From NCBI GenBank assembly GCA_020851615.1, contig JADZCL010000139.1, positions 1-15,978 of the forward strand: a DNA stretch of 15,978 nucleotides, given 5' to 3'. Made by a program: the position numbers and the translations under genes. This document shows positions 1-9,440 of this stretch, one piece after another (the stretch's first letter is position 1; each line of letters begins with the position of its first letter). The notes beneath the pieces are model-generated. The model was not told the origin of the DNA. It saw only the letters and a program-made list of their open reading frames with translations, and did no database searches. The DNA is from Rubrivivax sp. (GTDB lineage: Bacteria; Pseudomonadota; Gammaproteobacteria; Burkholderiales; Burkholderiaceae_C).

Positions 1-432
1 CTGCGCCTGGAGGCGGGCTTGTGCCTCTACGGGCATGACATCGACACCGCCACCAGCCCGATCGAGGCCGGGCTGCAATGGGCCATCCAGAAGGTGCGCC
101 GTCCCGGCGGTGCCCGCGCTGGCGGCTACCCCGGCGCTGCGGCGATCGAGCGGCAACTGGCTGCGGGAGCGCCGAGCAAGCGCGTGGGCCTGGTGGGCAT
201 CGAGCGCGTGCCGGTGCGTGAAGGTGCGGTGATCGTCGATGTCAACGGCCACCGCCTGGGCAAGGTCACAAGCGGCACCATCACGCCGACCTTGGACCAA
301 CCGGTTGCGATGGGCTACGTGCCGGTCAACCACGCCCAACCGCAAGGCGAGGTCTACGTCGAGGTGCGCCGCCAGCGCCTGCCGATGCGCATCACGCCCA
401 TGCCCTTCGTCGCGCACCGCTACCGCCGCTGA
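1..432 (+). CDS. gcvT: Aminomethyltransferase (glycine cleavage T protein), 3' part
   Basis: The 5' end lies outside the window; 143 codons are visible before the TGA. GcvT takes the aminomethyl group from lipoylated GcvH and passes it to tetrahydrofolate, releasing ammonia and 5,10-methylene-THF in the cytoplasm. The visible part opens with LRLEAGLCLYGHD, the strongly conserved stretch near the middle of the T protein. It continues into the C-terminal barrel domain with the typical GKVTSGTITPTL and AMGYVP motifs. The full family length is about 360-375 residues, so roughly the last 40% is here. gcvH follows after 39 bp, then gcvP, the usual gcvTHP order. Any glycine riboswitch or promoter would lie upstream of the window and cannot be judged. 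Identification is firm. Confidence 0.96.
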   Translation: MRLEAGLCLYGHDIDTATSPIEAGLQWAIQKVRRPGGARAGGYPGAAAIERQLAAGAPSKRVGLVGIERVPVREGAVIVDVNGHRLGKVTSGTITPTLDQPVAMGYVPVNHAQPQGEVYVEVRRQRLPMRITPMPFVAHRYRR

Positions 433-471
433 GCGGCCACAACCCGATTCCCATCACCGAGGAGAAGACCC

Positions 472-846
472 ATGACGACCCTGTTCACCGCCGATCACGA
501 GTGGATCAACATCGAAGACCACGCAGCCGCCGTCGTAGGCATCACGCAGCATGCGCAGGAAGCCCTGGGCGACGTGGTATTCGTCGAGCTGCCCGAAGTC
601 GGCCGCACCTACGCCAAGGGCGAGGTGGCCGGCGTGGTCGAGTCGGTCAAGGCCGCAGCCGATCTCTACATGCCCATCGATGGTGAGGTGGTCGCGGTCA
701 ACGCGGCCCTCAAGGACGAGCCTGCACTCGCCAATACCGATCCGCTGGGCAACGGCTGGTTCTTCAAGCTGCGCGTGGCCGACATGGCGCAGTTCGAGCA
801 ACTGATGGACGCACCCGCCTACGACGCCCTGCTGAAGACCCTCTGA
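472..846 (+). CDS. gcvH: Glycine cleavage system H protein (lipoyl carrier)
   Basis: This 124-residue protein has normal length for GcvH. It carries the aminomethyl intermediate on a lipoyl-lysine between GcvP, GcvT and dihydrolipoamide dehydrogenase. The lipoyl site is clear: VVESVKAAADLYMP places the acceptor lysine at K60. The N-terminal HEWI and GITQHAQEALGD motifs and the C-terminal GNGWFFKL motif are typical of the family. A strong ribosome binding site (GAGGAGA) ends about 7 nt before the ATG, which supports this start. It sits 39 bp after gcvT and only 3 bp before gcvP. Lipoylation would be added by LipA/LipB enzymes that are not in this window. Confidence 0.97.
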   Translation: MTTLFTADHEWINIEDHAAAVVGITQHAQEALGDVVFVELPEVGRTYAKGEVAGVVESVKAAADLYMPIDGEVVAVNAALKDEPALANTDPLGNGWFFKLRVADMAQFEQLMDAPAYDALLKTL

Positions 847-849
847 CCC

Positions 850-3747
<2,898 letters not shown>

Positions 3748-3760
3748 GCGGGCCCGCACG

Positions 3761-5152
3761 ATGGCCGTCTCGGTCTTCGATCTATTCAAGATCGGCATCG
3801 GGCCCAGCAGCAGCCACACGGTCGGGCCGATGCGCGCAGCGCGCATCTTCGCGGCTCGGCTGGGCACTGAAGCCGTGCTCGTGCGCACGGCGCGCGTGCT
3901 CGTGCAGCTCTACGGCTCGCTCGGCGCCACCGGCAAGGGGCACGGCAGCGACAAGGCAGTGCTGCTCGGGCTGGCAGGGCATGAGCCCGACTCGATCGAA
4001 GTCGATGCCATTCCGCATCTCCTGGCCGCGCTGCGCAGCACGCACCGGCTGGTGCTGCTGGGGGGGCACGAGATCGCCTTCGACGAGCGGCAGGACCTGA
4101 AGTTCCTGCGCCGCGAAAGCCTGCCGCTGCACGCCAATGGCATGCGCTTCACGGCCTTTGACGGAGCGGGCACTGAGCTTTCACAGCACGTCTACTACTC
4201 GGTGGGCGGGGGCTTCGTCGTCAGCGAGGAGGTTGCCGCCGATGGCGTGCGTCGGAAGGCCATCGTGCCCGACAAGACCGCCCTGCCCCTGCCATTTGCC
4301 AGCGGCGATGAACTGCTGATGCGCTGCGAGGGAAACAGCCTGAGCATCGCCGAGGTGATGCGCCGCAACGAACGCCATTGGCGCACGGATGCCGAGATCG
4401 ACGCGGGGCTGGCGCGCATCTGGCAGGTGATGCAGGCCTGCGTGGAGCGCGGCATGCGCAGCGACGGGGTGCTCCCGGGCGGCTTCAAGGTTCGCCGGCG
4501 CGCCAAGGCGCTGCGCCAGGCGCTGACCGCGCGCCCTGAAGAAGCCTTGCGCGACCCGCTGCAGGTGCTGGACTGGGTCAACCTCTACGCGCTTGCCGTC
4601 AACGAGGAGAACGCGGCCGGCGGACGCGTCGTGACGGCGCCCACGAACGGCGCCGCCGGCATCGTGCCGGCCGTGCTGCACTACTACACCCGCTTCGTGC
4701 CGCAGGCCAGCCAGGCGGGAGTCAACGATTTCCTGCTCACCGCCGCGGCCATCGGCATCCTCTACAAGGAGAACGCCAGCATCAGCGGCGCCGAGGTCGG
4801 GTGCCAGGGCGAGGTCGGCGTGGCCTGCAGCATGGCGGCGGCGGCCCTGTGCGCGGTGATGGGCGGCAGCCCGGCCCAGGTCGAGAATGCGGCCGAGATC
4901 GGCATGGAACACCATCTGGGACTGACCTGCGACCCGGTCGGCGGCCTGGTGCAGATCCCCTGCATCGAGCGCAATGCGATTGCCTCCGTCAAGGCCATCA
5001 ACGCGGCCCGCATGGCGCTGCGCGGTGACGGCACGCACCACGTGAGCCTGGATCAGGTCATCAAGACCATGCGCGAGACCGGTGCCGACATGATGACCAA
5101 GTACAAGGAGACCGCACGCGGCGGTCTGGCCGTCAACATCGTCGAGTGCTGA
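3761..5152 (+). CDS. sdaA: L-serine ammonia-lyase (L-serine dehydratase), iron-sulfur type
   Basis: This cytoplasmic enzyme deaminates L-serine to pyruvate and ammonia using an oxygen-sensitive [4Fe-4S] cluster rather than PLP. The start at [20 protein letters not shown] gives 463 residues, the usual size for the fused single-chain form; the open frame runs further upstream into gcvP, but that part is not homologous. [14 protein letters not shown] is the classic N-terminal motif. Cysteines C348 (GCQGE), C390 (TCDPVGG) and C401 (IPCIERN) have the same spacing (42 and 11) as the cluster ligands of E. coli SdaA. The gene begins 13 bp after gcvP, so it is almost certainly in the gcv operon. That placement couples glycine breakdown to serine disposal and pyruvate formation. 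Confidence 0.96.
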   Translation: MAVSVFDLFKIGIGPSSSHTVGPMRAARIFAARLGTEAVLVRTARVLVQLYGSLGATGKGHGSDKAVLLGLAGHEPDSIEVDAIPHLLAALRSTHRLVLLGGHEIAFDERQDLKFLRRESLPLHANGMRFTAFDGAGTELSQHVYYSVGGGFVVSEEVAADGVRRKAIVPDKTALPLPFASGDELLMRCEGNSLSIAEVMRRNERHWRTDAEIDAGLARIWQVMQACVERGMRSDGVLPGGFKVRRRAKALRQALTARPEEALRDPLQVLDWVNLYALAVNEENAAGGRVVTAPTNGAAGIVPAVLHYYTRFVPQASQAGVNDFLLTAAAIGILYKENASISGAEVGCQGEVGVACSMAAAALCAVMGGSPAQVENAAEIGMEHHLGLTCDPVGGLVQIPCIERNAIASVKAINAARMALRGDGTHHVSLDQVIKTMRETGADMMTKYKETARGGLAVNIVEC

Positions 5153-5162
5153 GCGCGTCCTG

Positions 5163-5181
5163 GGCTGGGCCGCGCCCAACC
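5163..5181 (+). terminator. Possible hairpin between convergent sdaA and the 5207-5662 gene
   Basis: GGCTGGGC and GCCCAACC can pair as an 8 bp stem with one C-A mismatch and a 3-nt loop, starting 10 bp after the sdaA stop. It lies in the 54 bp gap between two convergent genes, where a terminator is expected. There is no T-run on either side, so it is not a canonical intrinsic terminator. In such GC-rich DNA chance hairpins are common, so confidence is low. Confidence 0.28.
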
Positions 5182-5206
5182 GCCCCCCGGCGGCCTGCCG
5201 CAGGAT

Positions 5207-5662
5207 TCAGGCCGCACGCCCGCTGCGCTGCTTGACCTCGCGTGTCTCGACGATGATCAATGCCTCGGCGAGCGTCTCGACGGACAGGCCCTGGCTGCGC
5301 AGCAGCTCGATCTGACGCACGGCGAGTTCGACCGGCGTGCGCGGCATGACATCGGCTGCGGCAACCGCGGGTGTGGCAGGCGGCGGGGCTGGCGCGTCGG
5401 AGGCCCGACCTGTACCCCGCAGCAAGGCATCGATCTGCACCTGCTCGGCCTGCACGGCGGCATGTTGGGCATGTCGCGCCGCATCCTGGCCGAAGGCCTT
5501 GTGCGCGAACTTGGCGAGTTCATGCCCGTCGCGGGTGTTCAGGAACTCGGTTTCCGCCGACAGCCGCGTGCCGCCCCGCTTGTCGAACAGCCACCCGCGC
5601 AACAGTTGCAATGCACTCAGCCTGCCCTTGCGCGGCGCGTCGTTTTCGTCGGTGTGGGCCAT
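5207..5662 (-). CDS. Uncharacterised 151-residue protein downstream of phaB
   Basis: I do not recognise this family. The open frame runs much further upstream through phaB, but the natural start is the ATG giving MAHTDENDAPRKGRLSALQ, 83 bp after the phaB stop. The Shine-Dalgarno is weak (GAAGA). The protein has no signal peptide or membrane segment. Residues about 15-80 look helical and mixed charge (LLRGWLFDKRGG, HELAKFAHKAFGQDAARHAQHA). Then comes an Ala/Pro linker at about 91-105, and a C-terminal helical piece (VELAVRQIELLRSQGLSVETLAEALIIVETREVKQR). It occupies the place where phaR often sits in phaCAB operons, but it lacks the PhaR N-terminal motif (KKYPNRRLYDT type) and is not an obvious phasin. 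A role in PHA metabolism is inferred only from position. Confidence 0.8.
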   Translation of the reverse strand: MAHTDENDAPRKGRLSALQLLRGWLFDKRGGTRLSAETEFLNTRDGHELAKFAHKAFGQDAARHAQHAAVQAEQVQIDALLRGTGRASDAPAPPPATPAVAAADVMPRTPVELAVRQIELLRSQGLSVETLAEALIIVETREVKQRSGRAA

Positions 5663-5700
5663 GGTCGTGTCTTCGGATCGCTGCCCATTCTGACACCCCG

Positions 5701-5718
5701 GGCCGGCTCGAGCCGGCC
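5701..5718 (-). terminator. 18 bp perfect palindrome after phaB; terminator or processing hairpin
   Basis: GGCCGGCTCGAGCCGGCC is fully self-complementary. It can fold as a 7 bp GC stem with a TCGA loop, and flanking CCCG/CGGG could extend it across a bulge. It lies 27 bp after the phaB stop, between phaB and the unknown gene. There is no U-tract, so it may act as a weak terminator, an mRNA 3'-end stabiliser, or a protein-binding dyad. Confidence 0.4.
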
Positions 5719-5745
5719 GTGCCCGGGACTGCCTGACCCGCCCCT

Positions 5746-6480
5746 TCAACCCATGTGCAGGCCGCCGTTGCAGCTGAACTCCGCCCCGGTCGTGAAGCCC
5801 GAGTCCTCGCCGGCCAGCCAGGCGACGATGGAACCGATCTCGCCGGGCGTGCCCAGGCGCTTGACGGGGATCGTGCTGACGATCTTGTCCAGGATCTCGG
5901 GCTTGATCGCCCGTACCATGTCGGTCCCGATATAGCCCGGCGCGACGGTGTTGACCGTCACGCCCTTGTTGGCCAGCTCCTGGGCCAGCGCCATCGTGAA
6001 GCCGTGCATGCCGGCCTTGGCTGCCGAGTAGTTGGTCTGCCCGGCCTGGCCCTTTTCGCCGTTGACCGAGCTGATCTGGATGATGCGGCCGAAGCCCCGC
6101 TCCAGCATGTCGGGCACCACCTGCTTGGTGACGTTGAACATGCTGTTGAGGTTGGTATCGATCACGGCGTCCCAGTCCTCGCGCGTCATCTTCACGAACA
6201 TGCGGTCGCGCGTGATGCCGGCGTTGTTGACCAGCACGTCGATCGGGCCGTGGTCGGCCCGGGCCTTCTGGAACGCGGCCACGGTCGAATCCCAGTCGGC
6301 CACGTTGCCGACCGATGCGTGGAAGGTGTAGCCCTGGGCCTTCTGCTCGTCGAGCCACTTCTGCGCGTCGCGGCTGGGTCCACAGCCGGCGATGACCTTG
6401 AAGCCGTCCTTGGCCAGTCGCTGGCAGATGGCGGTTCCGATCCCGCCCATGCCGCCCGTCACGTATGCCACCTTTGCCAT
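5746..6480 (-). CDS. phaB: Acetoacetyl-CoA reductase (NADPH-dependent), PHB synthesis
   Basis: This short-chain dehydrogenase reduces acetoacetyl-CoA to (R)-3-hydroxybutyryl-CoA, the monomer for PHA synthase. The 244 residues read very like Cupriavidus necator PhaB, including AYVTGGMGGIGTAICQRLAKDGF at the start and the GGLHMG end. The Rossmann glycine motif is TGGMGGIG (8-15). The catalytic set is N110, S138, Y151 and K155 (TNYSAAKAG). VAGCGP-like residues near 31-35, here IAGCGPSRDAQKWL, form the family-specific cofactor region. A clear AAGGAG ribosome binding site precedes the ATG by 7 nt. It follows phaC on the same strand after 111 bp. phaA, which commonly lies between phaC and phaB, is absent, so acetoacetyl-CoA must come from a thiolase encoded elsewhere. 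Confidence 0.97.
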   Translation of the reverse strand: MAKVAYVTGGMGGIGTAICQRLAKDGFKVIAGCGPSRDAQKWLDEQKAQGYTFHASVGNVADWDSTVAAFQKARADHGPIDVLVNNAGITRDRMFVKMTREDWDAVIDTNLNSMFNVTKQVVPDMLERGFGRIIQISSVNGEKGQAGQTNYSAAKAGMHGFTMALAQELANKGVTVNTVAPGYIGTDMVRAIKPEILDKIVSTIPVKRLGTPGEIGSIVAWLAGEDSGFTTGAEFSCNGGLHMG

Positions 6481-6565
6481 TGCTCGCTCCTTGTGAATGA
6501 ATGCTCGTTGTCGAATGGTCCCGGCCCTAGCGTGGTGCTGCCCTTGCCGGCCGTCAAGCGGGTTC

Positions 6566-6590
6566 GCCCAGGGGGCGTGCCCGCCTGGGC
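6566..6590 (-). terminator. Hairpin immediately after the phaC stop codon
   Basis: GCCCAGG and CCTGGGC form a perfect 7 bp stem, extended inside by a mismatch and two more GC pairs around a 5-nt loop. On the minus strand it begins one base after the phaC TGA. No U-run follows, so complete intrinsic termination is doubtful. It could attenuate the phaC transcript ahead of phaB or protect its 3' end. The 111 bp phaC-phaB gap otherwise holds only the phaB ribosome binding site. Confidence 0.42.
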
Positions 6591-6591
6591 A

Positions 6592-8352
6592 TCAGGCCTT
6601 GGCCTTGACGTAGCGCCCAGGTGCGGGTTCGATGACCGGGAACTGCCGGCTGCCTGCTGCCTTGGGCGCGCTGATGAGCTTGCCACCGTGGCCAGCGAGC
6701 CACTCGCTCCAGTCGGTCCACCAGCTGCCGGCGTGCTCGGTGGCGCCGTCGAACCATTCCTGTGCGCTGGTCGGCAGCTTGTCGCTCAGCCAGTGACTGC
6801 GCTTGCCCTTGGCCGGCGGGTTGATGACGCCGGCGATGTGCCCTGAAGCGCCGAGCACGAAGCGGCGCTTGCCGCGCAGGATCTGCGTCGAACCATAGGC
6901 CGACATCCACGGCACGATGTGATCCTCACGCGAGCCGTAGATGTAGGTCGGCGCCTCGATGGCCCCCAGGTCCACCTGCTCCCCACACATCGTCGTGGCC
7001 TTCGGGACCTTGAGCTTGTTCTCGAGGTAGGTGTTGCGCAGGTACCAGCAGTACATCGGCCCGGGCAGGTTGGTCGAGTCGCCGTTCCAGTACAGCAGGT
7101 CAAAGGGCGGCGGCGCCTCCCCCTTCAGATAGCTGCCGACGACGTAGTTCCAGACGAGATCGTTGGGCCGCAGGAAGCTGAAGGTGGTGGCCAGGTCCCT
7201 GCCGCTCAGCAGCGCGGGGCCCGTGGGCGACTGCTCGCCGATGGTCACCTCGCGCAGCCGGACTGCCGCCTCGTCGATGAAGACATCGAGGATGCCGGTA
7301 TCGGTGAAGTCCAGCAGCGTGGTCAGCAGCGTGAGCGAGTTCGCCGGCTGCTCACCCCTGGCAGCCAGCACCGCGAGTGCGCTGGCGAGGATGGTGCCGC
7401 CGACGCAGAAGCCCAGCATGTTGGGCCTGTCGACGCCGGTGATCGCCTGCACCGTGCGGATGGCGCGGATCGCACCCTGCTCGATGTAGTCGTCCCAGGT
7501 CGCCCCGGCCAGGCTCGTATCCGGGTTGCGCCAGCTGACGACGAAGGTCCGGTGTCCCTGCTCGACCGTGTAGCGGATGAGCGAGTTGTCGGGCTGGAGG
7601 TCCAGGATGTAGAACTTGTTGATGCAGGGCGGCACGAACAGCATCGGCCGCTCGCGCACCTTGGCCGTCGTCGGCTTGTATTCGATGAGCTGGAAGAAGT
7701 CGTTCTCGAACACCACGCTGCCTTCGGTGGTGGCCACGTTGCGGCCCACCTCAAACGCCGTTTCGTCGGTCTGTGAGACATGGCCCTTCTGCAGGTCCGC
7801 CAGCAGCAGTTGCATGCCCTGGGCAATGCTCTGGCCCTGCGTGGCCACGGCCTTGGCCTGCGCTTCCGGGTTGAGGGCGAGGAAGTTGCTCGGCGACGCT
7901 GCGTCGATCCATTGCTGCACCGCAAAGCGCACCCTGGCGCGCGTTTTCGGGTCGGCCTGCACCGCCTCGGCCAGCTGCATCAGCGTCCGCGAGTTGAGCA
8001 GGTACATCTGCGCGACATAAGCCGCAGCCGGGTTGGCCAGCCACTCCTGCCCCGCAAAACGCCGGTCGCGCAGTGAGGGGGCAGTCTTGCCCTCCCCCCG
8101 GGTGAACTCGAGCTGCTGGTTCCAGATGTCGGCGGCCGACTGCAGGTAGTCGGCCTGGGCCTTGCAGAGATCTTCGGGCGCCACGCGCAAGCCCGAGAGG
8201 GCCTTCAGCATGCCCTCGACCGCAGGCACCACGGGCCCCGCGGTGAGCATGTCCAGGGGCTGCCTTGCCGATGCGTGCTTGTTCAAGATGTCTCCTGCCG
8301 ATGGGGTTGCCTTCTTCGACCGCTGCCCACCGTGTCGGGCGCGCGCGGTCAT
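6592..8352 (-). CDS. phaC: Class I poly(3-hydroxyalkanoate) synthase
   Basis: PhaC polymerises (R)-3-hydroxyacyl-CoA into polyhydroxyalkanoate on the surface of the growing granule. From the upstream ATG the protein has 586 residues, close to 589 in Cupriavidus necator, and aligns by eye along its length. The lipase-like box GFCVGG holds nucleophile C316; D477 (SREDHIVPW) and H505 (GASGHIAG) complete the triad. All three are offset by three from C319, D480 and H508 of C. necator. The C-terminus, IEPAPGRYVKAKA, is conserved. The start is uncertain. The ATG at 8352 has no good Shine-Dalgarno, whereas an in-frame TTG at 8286 sits 4 nt after AGGAGA and would give 564 residues. The N-terminus of PhaC is variable, so homology does not settle it. 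phaB lies downstream; no phaA intervenes. Confidence 0.97.
   Translation of the reverse strand: MTARARHGGQRSKKATPSAGDILNKHASARQPLDMLTAGPVVPAVEGMLKALSGLRVAPEDLCKAQADYLQSAADIWNQQLEFTRGEGKTAPSLRDRRFAGQEWLANPAAAYVAQMYLLNSRTLMQLAEAVQADPKTRARVRFAVQQWIDAASPSNFLALNPEAQAKAVATQGQSIAQGMQLLLADLQKGHVSQTDETAFEVGRNVATTEGSVVFENDFFQLIEYKPTTAKVRERPMLFVPPCINKFYILDLQPDNSLIRYTVEQGHRTFVVSWRNPDTSLAGATWDDYIEQGAIRAIRTVQAITGVDRPNMLGFCVGGTILASALAVLAARGEQPANSLTLLTTLLDFTDTGILDVFIDEAAVRLREVTIGEQSPTGPALLSGRDLATTFSFLRPNDLVWNYVVGSYLKGEAPPPFDLLYWNGDSTNLPGPMYCWYLRNTYLENKLKVPKATTMCGEQVDLGAIEAPTYIYGSREDHIVPWMSAYGSTQILRGKRRFVLGASGHIAGVINPPAKGKRSHWLSDKLPTSAQEWFDGATEHAGSWWTDWSEWLAGHGGKLISAPKAAGSRQFPVIEPAPGRYVKAKA
8284..8296 (-). 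promoter_or_regulatory. Strong Shine-Dalgarno with TTG, alternative phaC start
   Basis: On the minus strand AGGAGA is followed by CATC and then TTG, in frame with phaC at residue 23 of the long form. It is the only good ribosome binding site near the phaC N-terminus; the ATG 66 bp upstream has none. Spacing is a little short (4 nt from the final A, 5 from AGGAG). I consider it as likely as the ATG. Confidence 0.5.
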
Positions 8353-8363
8353 TGTGGGTGCGA

Positions 8364-8392
8364 AGCTTAGGCCGATACGCTTACCCTGTCAT
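8364..8392 (-). promoter_or_regulatory. Weak sigma70-like promoter candidate for phaC, with a dyad at its -35
   Basis: On the minus strand ATGACA (five of six matches to the -35 consensus) is separated by 17 bp from TAAGCT (three of six to the -10). Initiation would fall almost on the ATG at 8352, leaving a leader of about 70 nt if the TTG at 8286 is the true start. The -35 overlaps TGTCATGACA, a perfect 10 bp palindrome at 8387-8396 that could be an operator. The -10 match is poor, so this is tentative. Confidence 0.25.
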
Positions 8393-8456
8393 GACATCAT
8401 CCCTGTGCGCCGGGGCCACACCGTCGGGTCGGCGCAGTCCGCTGGAGAGCCATGCG

Positions 8457-8729
8457 ATGTACGTTCCCCTGGTTGCGCTTGCCTGGCTGTACGTCGCGCT
8501 GATGATGGCCGTGGCCGAGGCGATGTCGTCGCAGGGCAGCGTTCTGGGTGCAGTGCTGACATTCCTGCTGTACGGCGTGTTGCCGCTCTTGCCGGTGCTC
8601 TACATCCTCGGCACGCCTGCCCGCCGCCGGGCGCGCAGGGCGCGTGAGGCAGCGGCTTCAGTCGATGCAGGTGATCGCAGCGGCCATGCGGCCGACCGCG
8701 CCGTCGCGGCGGAACGAGAAGAAGCGTGA
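8457..8729 (+). CDS. Small two-helix inner-membrane protein, function unknown
   Basis: The 90-residue product begins MYVPLVALAWLYVALMM, with a GGAGAG ribosome binding site about 7 nt upstream. Two hydrophobic segments are seen, about residues 2-20 and 29-51. They are joined by a short turn (EAMSSQGS) and followed by an arginine-rich stretch (TPARRRARRARE) and a polar tail. By the positive-inside rule both ends should be cytoplasmic. Small proteins of this kind, reading WLYVALMMA...TFLLYG..PL..VLYI.GTP.RR, recur in Burkholderiales as hypothetical proteins, from memory; no function is known to me. The gene is divergent from phaC (104 bp gap). Its last 72 bp overlap the end of pgeF on the other strand, so residues after about 67 are encoded antisense to pgeF. 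Confidence 0.78.
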   Translation: MYVPLVALAWLYVALMMAVAEAMSSQGSVLGAVLTFLLYGVLPLLPVLYILGTPARRRARRAREAAASVDAGDRSGHAADRAVAAEREEA

Positions 8730-9440
8730 GGCATCGTGCACGGTGCAGTCCGTGCCTGCGCTGACGCGCACCACACCTCGCCGGGCAAGGCGCAGCCGCG
8801 CCAATGCCGGCAGGTCGGCCAGCCAGCGCCGTGCACCGTCGGGGCGGTCCCGCCGCACGAAGTGCGCCTGTGCCTGCCACGTCGGGGCCGCCTGTGGATC
8901 GACGCCAAAGGCCTCGAGCACGTCCGCCCCCACCTCGAAGGCCTGCGGGCCGATGCAGGGGCCAAGCCAGGCCAGCAGGGCCGATGGCGGGCAGCTTGCA
9001 GCCTCACAGAGCGCGTCGACGCTGCGCTCGAGCACACCGGCTGCCAGGCCGCGCCAGCCGGCGTGCGCCGCCGCCACGGCGCGCCCCTGCGTGTCGCACA
9101 GCAGCACCGGCAGGCAGTCGGCAACCAGCACGACGCAGGCCACGCCGCGCGTGGCGCTGATGGCGGCATCGGCAACCGGCGCCGCGTCGGCGCGCCATTG
9201 ATCGACACGCACGACTTCCGCACCGTGGACCTGCCGCAGCCAGACCGGTGCTGCACCCAGCTCGAGCGCCAACTGCCGCCGGTTGGCGGCTGCAGCAGGC
9301 AGCGTGCCATCGCGACCCGGGTCGAAGTCGCTCCCCCCTGCTGCTGGCCGCACGCGCCGCGTGCTCATCAGCGCGCGCACATGCGCCGGTGCCGGCCAGT
9401 CCGGCCGCAGCCAGCCGGAGCCAGCCGTCTCAGGTGGCAT
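8658..9440 (-). CDS. pgeF: Purine nucleoside phosphorylase of the LACC1/YfiH (laccase-domain) family
   Basis: The 260-residue protein belongs to the DUF152/YfiH family, formerly called polyphenol oxidase. Members act on purine nucleosides, and E. coli PgeF has been linked to peptidoglycan editing. The three metal/active-site residues are visible: H72 in LRQVHG, C109 in VADCLPVLL and H126 in AAHAGWRGLAAGV. GPCIGPQAFEVG and the C-terminal RFFSFRRDG motif also fit. The start MPPETAGSGWLRPDWPAP matches the usual WLxPDWPAP N-terminus. The ATG overlaps the end of the GST gene by 11 bp, so translation is probably coupled. Its 3' end overlaps the small membrane protein gene by 72 bp. In many Burkholderiales pgeF lies just upstream of phaC; here the small gene separates the two. 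Confidence 0.93.
   Translation of the reverse strand: MPPETAGSGWLRPDWPAPAHVRALMSTRRVRPAAGGSDFDPGRDGTLPAAAANRRQLALELGAAPVWLRQVHGAEVVRVDQWRADAAPVADAAISATRGVACVVLVADCLPVLLCDTQGRAVAAAHAGWRGLAAGVLERSVDALCEAASCPPSALLAWLGPCIGPQAFEVGADVLEAFGVDPQAAPTWQAQAHFVRRDRPDGARRWLADLPALARLRLARRGVVRVSAGTDCTVHDASRFFSFRRDGAVGRMAAAITCID

Noticed and set aside
3748..3757. Palindrome GCGGGCCCGC between gcvP and sdaA
   Set aside because: It is a short all-GC dyad in a 13 bp operon gap with no room for a functional terminator; chance is the simplest explanation.
5663..6358. Upstream extension of the 151-residue unknown gene through phaB
   Set aside because: The extension (383 residues in total) lies in a shifted frame of phaB on the same strand and is Arg/Gly/Gln-rich. 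The real protein starts at the ATG at 5662, after the phaB stop.
5755..6846. 363-codon plus-strand open frame across phaB, the phaC-phaB gap and the end of phaC
   Set aside because: It crosses an intergenic gap and two confirmed minus-strand genes and has no recognisable domain.
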